NCBI GenBank assembly: GCA_029557025.1 | Contig: JAKPRU010000616.1 | Coordinates: 1-10,548 of the forward strand | Reading direction: 5' to 3' | Source of the DNA: Candidatus Omnitrophota bacterium | GTDB lineage: Bacteria; Hinthialibacterota; Hinthialibacteria; Hinthialibacterales; JAKPRU01 | DNA: 10,548 nucleotides | Shown: positions 7,039 to 10,548 of the stretch, in pieces | How positions within the stretch are numbered: the first letter of the stretch is position 1 | Layout of the letters: every line of letters begins with the position of its first letter | Translations under genes and position numbers: made by a program | Notes under the pieces: generated by a model | What the model was told of the DNA's origin: nothing | Seen by the model: the letters and a program-made list of their open reading frames with translations, nothing else | Database searches by the model: none

Positions 7039-7068
7039 TGACGGCTGTGACCGATCACAATACCGTCA
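7039..7068. repeat. Hairpin TGACGG...CCGTCA with inner TGTGA-N4-TCACA
   Basis: An outer 6-bp stem (7039-7044 with 7063-7068) encloses an inner 5-bp stem (7046-7050 with 7055-7059). No T-run follows on either strand, so it is not an obvious terminator. It lies 35 bp upstream of the lexA -35 and could be a protein-binding site or part of the neighbouring repeat. Confidence 0.45.
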
Positions 7069-7102
7069 TTCAAAAAAATCCCTGAAATTCAAAGGATGTA
7101 TC

Positions 7103-7130
7103 TTGACACTGAACAGATGGTCAGTAAAAT
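7103..7130 (+). promoter_or_regulatory. lexA promoter
   Basis: TTGACA (7103-7108) is a perfect -35 hexamer and TAAAAT (7125-7130) a good -10 with a 16-base spacer. Transcription should start near 7137, leaving a leader of about 120 bases before lexA. This is the best sigma-70-type promoter in the window. Confidence 0.75.
7108..7125 (+). promoter_or_regulatory. Probable LexA operator (SOS box) ACTGA-N8-TCAGT
   Basis: A perfect 5-bp-arm palindrome fills the spacer between the -35 and -10 and touches both. It keeps the outer ACTG-N10-CAGT frame and overall size of the enterobacterial SOS box (CTGT-N8-ACAG) but has CTGA/TCAG half-sites. Its place in the lexA promoter fits autorepression, as is usual for lexA. 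That LexA binds here is inference. TGAACAGA (7110-7117) recurs at 7137-7144, near the predicted transcription start. Confidence 0.6.
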
Positions 7131-7242
7131 ACGCAATGAACAGAAGTGCACGAACCTTGATATCTGAAGGCCATCCGATTCAGTCAGGGAGAGTGACGTT
7201 CCTGAAATTGTTCCGCAAGCTGGAGGCACAAATTCCCGGTAC

Positions 7243-7250
7243 GGAGGAAA
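7243..7250 (+). promoter_or_regulatory. Ribosome-binding site of lexA
   Basis: GGAGGAAA; its GGAGG core ends 9 bases before the ATG at 7257, fixing this start over other in-frame choices. Confidence 0.8.
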
Positions 7251-7256
7251 ACAACC

Positions 7257-7898
7257 ATGGGGCAGGACCTTTCACCCAAACAAGAGCGGATTCTGCGTTA
7301 TATCGATCAGTTCACGGAGAAGAACGGCTTCCCCCCGACTCTGCGGGAGATTTGCAGGCGGTTCCGTATCTCATCAACCAATGGAGCGCGATACCATTTG
7401 CACAAACTCGGCGAGAAAGGGTATCTCAAGATCAGTCGCTACACCTCGCGAGGAGTGACACGACGCGGCAGCGAGTCGCGTTCCGCAACCGCGCAGTTCC
7501 GAATGCCCATCCTCGGCCGCGTTCCGGCAGGTCCCACGGATTACGCCGCTCCCGATATCCGGGAAGGAGACGTGATTGTCGATCCGGACTTCTTCGGGCG
7601 GCGTTCCGGGGTGGACCTGTTCGGTTTGCGCGTGAAAGGGGACAGTATGATCGAGGCCGGGATTCACAGCGGGGATGTGGTTGTTGTCCATCCGCAGCCG
7701 GATGCCCATGATGGCGATGTCGTTGTGGCTCGCATGGAGGACGAGGCCACGGTCAAGACATATCGACGGCGCGGAAATCAGATCGTTCTTGAACCCGCCA
7801 ACCCGGCCTATCAACCGATAGTCATCAACGCAGACAATCCGGACCGGGAAAATGTTGAAGTTGTCGGAGTGGTTGTCGGTTTGATCCGGGCGTTCTGA
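7257..7898 (+). CDS. lexA: LexA repressor, SOS response
   Basis: LexA represses DNA-damage genes and is inactivated when RecA filaments trigger its self-cleavage. The 213 residues have the N-terminal winged helix-turn-helix (LSPKQERILRYI at 5-16, PPTLREICRRF at 26-36, recognition helix region STNGARYHLHKL at 40-51) and a C-terminal S24 peptidase domain. The cleavage site is Ala91-Gly92 in LGRVPAGPT, the nucleophile Ser130 is in KGDSM and the general base Lys167 in ATVKTY. The Ser-Lys distance (37) equals that of E. coli LexA (119/156), and all cleavage residues are present. The recognition helix differs from the E. coli one (Arg45-Tyr46 where E. coli has Glu44-Glu45), so a different operator is expected. 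tatD starts 3 bp after the stop, so the two genes probably form one transcript under the operator-bearing promoter. Confidence 0.95.
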   Translation: MGQDLSPKQERILRYIDQFTEKNGFPPTLREICRRFRISSTNGARYHLHKLGEKGYLKISRYTSRGVTRRGSESRSATAQFRMPILGRVPAGPTDYAAPDIREGDVIVDPDFFGRRSGVDLFGLRVKGDSMIEAGIHSGDVVVVHPQPDAHDGDVVVARMEDEATVKTYRRRGNQIVLEPANPAYQPIVINADNPDRENVEVVGVVVGLIRAF

Positions 7899-7901
7899 GG
7901 G

Positions 7902-8687
7902 GTGGCAGCATTGAGATTCTTTGACAGCCACACCCATCTCAATTCCCCTGTCTTTGAGAAGGATTGCGATACGGTTTGGGAGGAGAGCCGTCAGAGCGGC
8001 GTTGAATCAGCGATTGTTGTTGGTTATGACCTGGATAGCAGCGAGCGCGCGATTGAACTCTGCCGTCGGCTGGCGGGGACTTATGCTGCTGTCGGCGTCT
8101 CTCCTCATGATTCCGTGACAGCTCCGGCAGATTACCTGGACCGGATTCGTTCTCTTGCGCAGGATTCGGCCGTTGTTGCCGTCGGTGAAATTGGCCTGGA
8201 ATATCATCACCGCATCGGACGCCATGATATCCAACGGAAACTGTTTCAGGAACAAATCGCCTTGGCGAATGAGTTGGATTTACCCGTCATTATCCACTCA
8301 CGCGAATGCGAAAACGATCTGGTGGCCATTCTCACAGAACAGAAACCACGCCGGGGAGTGCTTCATTGTTATACCGGGTCCCTGGAGGCCATGGCGATTG
8401 CCGTCGAACTGGGTTTGCACATCTCTTTTTCAGGAATAGTCACCTTTTCCAAGGATAAATCTCTCCGGCAATGCGTTGAGAACACACCGGCCGATCGATT
8501 ATTGATTGAAACGGATTGTCCTTATCTGGCGCCGTCTCCGCATCGGGGCAAGCGCTGTGTGCCGCAATACCTGATTCACACAGCAGAATCGGTAGCCGCA
8601 ATCCGTCACATCGCATCATGCGTGGTTGCCGATTCGACCTTTCAGAATGCGCTCAACCTCTTTGGAATCCCGATGAGGTGTTTTTAG
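7902..8687 (+). CDS. tatD: TatD-family metal-dependent deoxyribonuclease
   Basis: TatD proteins are TIM-barrel metallohydrolases of the amidohydrolase superfamily with 3'-5' DNase activity, tied to DNA repair and to DNA fragmentation. The 261 residues, the usual length, carry the metal ligands in order: His10 and His12 in DSHTHL, Glu96 in VGEIGLEYH, His132 in IHSRE, His155 in HCYTGS and Asp205 in ETDCPYLAP, followed by HRGKR (214-218). Nothing catalytic is missing. Paralogues (YcfH, YjjV) share these motifs, so the exact subgroup is open. The start is uncertain: GTG at 7902 lies 3 bp after lexA with no spaced Shine-Dalgarno site, whereas the in-frame TTG at 7911 has GAGGGG 8 bases upstream and would give the more typical MRFFDSHTHL. 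Coupling to lexA suggests SOS control, which is inference. Confidence 0.94.
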   Translation: MAALRFFDSHTHLNSPVFEKDCDTVWEESRQSGVESAIVVGYDLDSSERAIELCRRLAGTYAAVGVSPHDSVTAPADYLDRIRSLAQDSAVVAVGEIGLEYHHRIGRHDIQRKLFQEQIALANELDLPVIIHSRECENDLVAILTEQKPRRGVLHCYTGSLEAMAIAVELGLHISFSGIVTFSKDKSLRQCVENTPADRLLIETDCPYLAPSPHRGKRCVPQYLIHTAESVAAIRHIASCVVADSTFQNALNLFGIPMRCF

Positions 8688-8795
8688 ACCGTTTTTTTCG
8701 CCCTTCCCTAATGATTTTTCTTGTTTGCGGAAAAAAAACAGCGTGGGATCGCATTTTTCTGTAGAAATTCATCCTGATTCGGAGTAAGATACCGC

Positions 8796-8807
8796 GATCT
8801 TAAGATC
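8796..8807. promoter_or_regulatory. Perfect 12-bp palindrome GATCTTAAGATC in the HU leader
   Basis: It lies 6 bp after the possible -10 TAAGAT, around the expected transcription start, about 40 bp before the HU start codon. This is where a repressor would bind; it could also be chance. Confidence 0.4.
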
Positions 8808-8810
8808 AGA

Positions 8811-8840
8811 TATTGAGGTTCATCATGCTATTGGAGGTTC
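8811..8840 (+). repeat. Duplicated Shine-Dalgarno segment before HU
   Basis: TATTGAGGTTC (8811-8821) and TATTGGAGGTTC (8829-8840) are near-identical direct repeats, each with a ribosome-binding core. The second, GGAGG at 8833-8837, serves the HU ATG at 8848 (spacing 10). The first, GAGG at 8815-8818, is 6 bases from another ATG at 8825 in a different frame. Confidence 0.6.
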
Positions 8841-8847
8841 GAGAGAG

Positions 8848-9159
8848 ATGGCAACCGTGCCGAAAAAAGTCGCCAAACCAATGACGAAGGCCCAGCTGAT
8901 TGCTCAACTGGCGGAAAAAGTGGGCATCCAGAAAAAGGTGGCTGCCGAGGTCCTGGATGAACTGGCCCAGATCGGGTACAAAGAGGCGAAGAAGGGATTC
9001 ACCATTCCCGGATTCGGAAAGTTGGTTCTGGTGAAGCGGAAAGCCCGTATGGGGCGGAACCCGCAAACCGGCGAGCCGGTCAAGATTCCGGCGAAGACCG
9101 TCGTGAAATTCCGTATTGCCAAGGCTTGCAAAGACGCCGTTCTCGGAGCCAAGAAATAA
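8848..9159 (+). CDS. hup: HU-family histone-like DNA-binding protein
   Basis: HU is an abundant small dimeric protein that bends and compacts DNA in the nucleoid and assists replication and repair. The 103 residues contain the helical dimer region (MTKAQLIAQLAEKVG from residue 12), the glycine turn PGFGKL (54-59), the beta-arm signature GRNPQTGEPVKIPA (69-82) with the intercalating Pro in RNPQTGE, and the closing helix FRIAKACKDAVLG. This matches HU more than IHF, though not decisively. Compared with the usual 90 residues it has an 11-residue Lys-rich extension (MATVPKKVAKP); the ATG at 8881 would give the classical length but lacks its own Shine-Dalgarno site. It appears monocistronic, with a strong terminator 120 bp downstream. 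Confidence 0.94.
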   Translation: MATVPKKVAKPMTKAQLIAQLAEKVGIQKKVAAEVLDELAQIGYKEAKKGFTIPGFGKLVLVKRKARMGRNPQTGEPVKIPAKTVVKFRIAKACKDAVLGAKK

Positions 9160-9199
9160 TCGGGAGCACGATTCATCTCTCTTTGCAGTTGGGAATCAG

Positions 9200-9217
9200 G
9201 CATCGTCGGCCCGATGC
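9200..9217. repeat. Inverted repeat GCATCG-N6-CGATGC
   Basis: A perfect 6-bp stem in the 3' region of the HU transcript, with no T-run after it. It may be a 3'-UTR hairpin upstream of the main terminator. Confidence 0.45.
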
Positions 9218-9277
9218 AAGGATGAGTGAACCGCCACGCCGCAGGCTACGCATTTGGAAACAAATTCTCCTTTGAGA

Positions 9278-9320
9278 AGGGGACATGGTGATTCGTCACT
9301 ATTGTCCTCTTTTTCTTTTT
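9278..9320 (+). terminator. Strong rho-independent terminator after HU
   Basis: A 14-bp stem (9278-9291 with 9296-9310, one bulged T at 9303, two G-T pairs) closes on a TTCG tetraloop and is followed by a T-rich tract with two runs of five or more T. It separates HU from the next gene, whose ribosome-binding site begins only 17 bases downstream. Confidence 0.88.
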
Positions 9321-9336
9321 CATTGAGCGGACAGGC

Positions 9337-9343
9337 GAGGTGA
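9337..9343 (+). promoter_or_regulatory. Ribosome-binding site of the terminal membrane-protein gene
   Basis: GAGGTGA lies 8 bases before the ATG at 9352, favouring that start over the in-frame GTG inside the site (9340) and the later ATG (9370). No room for a normal promoter is left between the HU terminator and this site, so its promoter may lie within or before the terminator. Confidence 0.65.
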
Positions 9344-9351
9344 ATAGCGGG

Positions 9352-10548
9352 ATGAGGGATGTTGCAGAAATGTTGAGGAGATTGCCTTTGAACCGGCGGG
9401 ATTTCATCTTATGCGCCTGTTTCTCTGTTTGTGTCTTGGCGGGAGTCCTGTTTGCCGGGCCGCTGGCGTTCATCCCGCTTCCGCCCTGGCTTTATCTTCC
9501 CTTGTTCCTGCTCTACGCGGTGTCTCTGGATGCCCGAAGGCAGACCTGTCCGGATTCGCCGGGCGTCGCGCTTCTTCCGGCTGTGTATGTTTCTTTTTTC
9601 ACGTTGCTCTGCCTTTTGAACCAACTGCCCGTCGAACTCTGGGCATATACCATCCCCAACTCCTTTCCCCTCGCTGTCAAAGCAGGTTGGGCGGTTCTGC
9701 TCGGCCTGCTGCTGCATCCGGAAGCTGAACGTCGATTCTTTGAGGCGCTTCATCGTGCAGTCCGTTTTCTGGAAACACGGGGCTATTTCGGAAGAAAACT
9801 CTGGATCACCATTCCCGCGATTCTTCTATTTCTCTGGCCCGTTCACAGCCTCAATCTTTCCCCGGATGGCTATGACTGGCTCTTGCACAGCGTATATCCG
9901 GGTCATTGGGTGAGATACTTACGCGAGCCGCTGGGGGTGATATTTTTTCGCGGTTCTACGCTCCTGGGGACATGGTTGTTCAAATCATCTTCCATGGTCA
10001 GTATCGGTGTTCTGAATTACCTCAGCGGTGTCATAGCCGTCTTGTTTCTCTGTTTTTCGCTGCGTCGCCTTCAGGATGAAAAGGAAGAGCGCTTCCTGTG
10101 GCTTCTCGCGATTCTTTCCTCGTGCGGTTTTACGCAGCTGTTCCTGGGGAATATCGAGATATATGCTTTGCTTACAGCTTCTTTTACGGTGTTTCTGTGG
10201 GTGGCGTTGCGATACATAGTGGTTGGAGGTTCTCCCGCTTGGCCCGGCCTGGCGTTTGCTTTTCTGCTTCTGATGCACCTGTCGGCAACCTGGTGGATTC
10301 CAGCATTCTGTGCGCTTCCGTTTGTGCGTGCCTGGAAAACCGGCCGTAATGTTCCTTCCCCGTGGGATTTTCTTGTGCTTGGCCTGTCGGCTTTCTTGCC
10401 CGTAGCGATCTTCATCGTGTGGCTGATGTACTACGGTTTTGGCGGCGATCCGGGAGCGATGTGGGATCATTTCTGGGGAGTGGAGGTCATGCGTGTCGGA
10501 ACCGATGCCGCCATGTTCCGCACCGTCTCCGAGATCTTCTCATGGAAC
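9352..10548 (+). CDS. Multi-pass membrane protein, possibly GT-C glycosyltransferase-like (3' end outside window)
   Basis: The frame is open for 399 codons to the window edge with no stop. The protein is strongly hydrophobic, with likely membrane segments at about 18-58 (two), 73-91, 108-122, 150-166, 215-236, 247-264, 270-290, 298-325 and 340-362. Polar stretches include SLNLSPDGYDWLLHSVYPGHWVRYLREPLG (166-195) and the segment from 363 to the end. A long loop with acidic and aromatic residues (PDGYDW) and a later FLGNIEIYALL (264-274) recall GT-C fold transferases, which use lipid-linked sugars on the outer face of the membrane, but no diagnostic motif is certain. Family assignment is inference. 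If right, it would fit with the WecA-like enzyme in glycan or glycoprotein synthesis. No signal peptide is evident beyond the first membrane segment. Confidence 0.8.
   Translation, partial: MRDVAEMLRRLPLNRRDFILCACFSVCVLAGVLFAGPLAFIPLPPWLYLPLFLLYAVSLDARRQTCPDSPGVALLPAVYVSFFTLLCLLNQLPVELWAYTIPNSFPLAVKAGWAVLLGLLLHPEAERRFFEALHRAVRFLETRGYFGRKLWITIPAILLFLWPVHSLNLSPDGYDWLLHSVYPGHWVRYLREPLGVIFFRGSTLLGTWLFKSSSMVSIGVLNYLSGVIAVLFLCFSLRRLQDEKEERFLWLLAILSSCGFTQLFLGNIEIYALLTASFTVFLWVALRYIVVGGSPAWPGLAFAFLLLMHLSATWWIPAFCALPFVRAWKTGRNVPSPWDFLVLGLSAFLPVAIFIVWLMYYGFGGDPGAMWDHFWGVEVMRVGTDAAMFRTVSEIFSWN

Larger units (their letters stand above)
6808..7102. other. Intergenic region upstream of the nucleotidyltransferase and lexA, non-coding
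   Basis: This is the bulk of the divergent gap. I find no credible gene in it. It holds a cluster of GC-rich repeat units (6909-7014) and a hairpin (7039-7068). No convincing minus-strand promoter for the nucleotidyltransferase could be seen in 6808-6908. Confidence 0.6.
8688..8847. other. AT-rich spacer and leader upstream of the HU gene
   Basis: Bases 8690-8765 are rich in A and T runs; no stem long enough for a clear intrinsic terminator of tatD is seen. TAAGAT at 8785-8790 is a possible -10 for the HU gene, but the -35 region is poor. Features of the leader are listed separately. Confidence 0.4.

Noticed and set aside
7046..7059. TGTGA-N4-TCACA as a CRP/FNR operator
   Set aside because: The spacing is 4 rather than 6, and it is better explained as the inner part of a larger hairpin.
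7136..7256. A short leader ORF from the ATG at 7136, next to the predicted lexA transcription start
   Set aside because: No ribosome-binding site precedes it and it runs far into lexA out of frame without a stop.
6920..7711. A 263-codon plus-strand frame overlapping the repeat cluster and the first two thirds of lexA
   Set aside because: It runs through non-coding repeats and the lexA promoter, its product is Arg/Ser-rich with no recognisable motif, and lexA in the other frame is certain.
8688..8765. An intrinsic terminator for tatD in the T/A-rich stretch
   Set aside because: Only 3-5 bp stems with poor geometry precede the T-runs.

Overview
The window is ordinary chromosomal bacterial DNA with moderately high GC, from an organism I cannot place below the level of Bacteria. 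The gene set (LexA, HU, TatD, SppA and a WecA/TagO-type lipid-linked sugar transferase) is housekeeping in character. Start codons are mixed (ATG, GTG, possibly TTG) and Shine-Dalgarno sites are present. Intergenic GC-rich hairpin repeats and poorly conserved neighbour order suggest an uncultured or little-studied lineage. I see no RNA gene, CRISPR array, transposase or phage gene.

Layout. Bases 1-483 (minus) hold the 5' part of a cofactor-independent phosphoglycerate mutase of the archaeal (ApgM) type, preceded on the same strand by sppA (609-1814), a membrane-anchored signal peptide peptidase. From a 110-bp divergent spacer, a plus-strand pair starts: a WecA/TagO-like undecaprenyl-phosphate sugar-1-phosphate transferase (1925-3046) overlapping by ATGA a two-halved SprT-like metalloprotease (3043-3897). 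After a spacer with a hairpin repeat comes a secreted 669-residue protein built of a PKD-like domain, a CARDB-like domain and four PPC-type beta repeats (4071-6080). It converges on, and overlaps by 23 bp, a sugar-phosphate nucleotidyltransferase (6058-6807, minus).

The 449-bp gap 6808-7256 contains a cluster of GC-rich repeats, a hairpin, and a near-consensus promoter whose spacer is filled by the palindrome ACTGA-N8-TCAGT. This is the best candidate for the LexA operator and would make lexA (7257-7898) autoregulated. tatD (7902-8687) follows 3 bp after lexA and is probably co-transcribed, so it may be damage-inducible. An HU-family gene (8848-9159) has an unusual leader with a duplicated ribosome-binding site, and ends in a strong TTCG-loop terminator (9278-9320). 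The last gene (9352 to the end, open) is a multi-pass membrane protein that I tentatively place near the GT-C glycosyltransferases.

Functionally, the WecA-like enzyme, the nucleotidyltransferase and perhaps the terminal membrane protein fit envelope glycan synthesis; SppA and the PPC protein belong to the envelope or secretion; LexA, TatD, HU and perhaps the SprT-like protein touch DNA maintenance. I found no clear new multi-gene system. The points most worth checking are the LexA operator and lexA-tatD unit, the internal duplication in the SprT-like protein, the insertion in SppA, and the HU leader.
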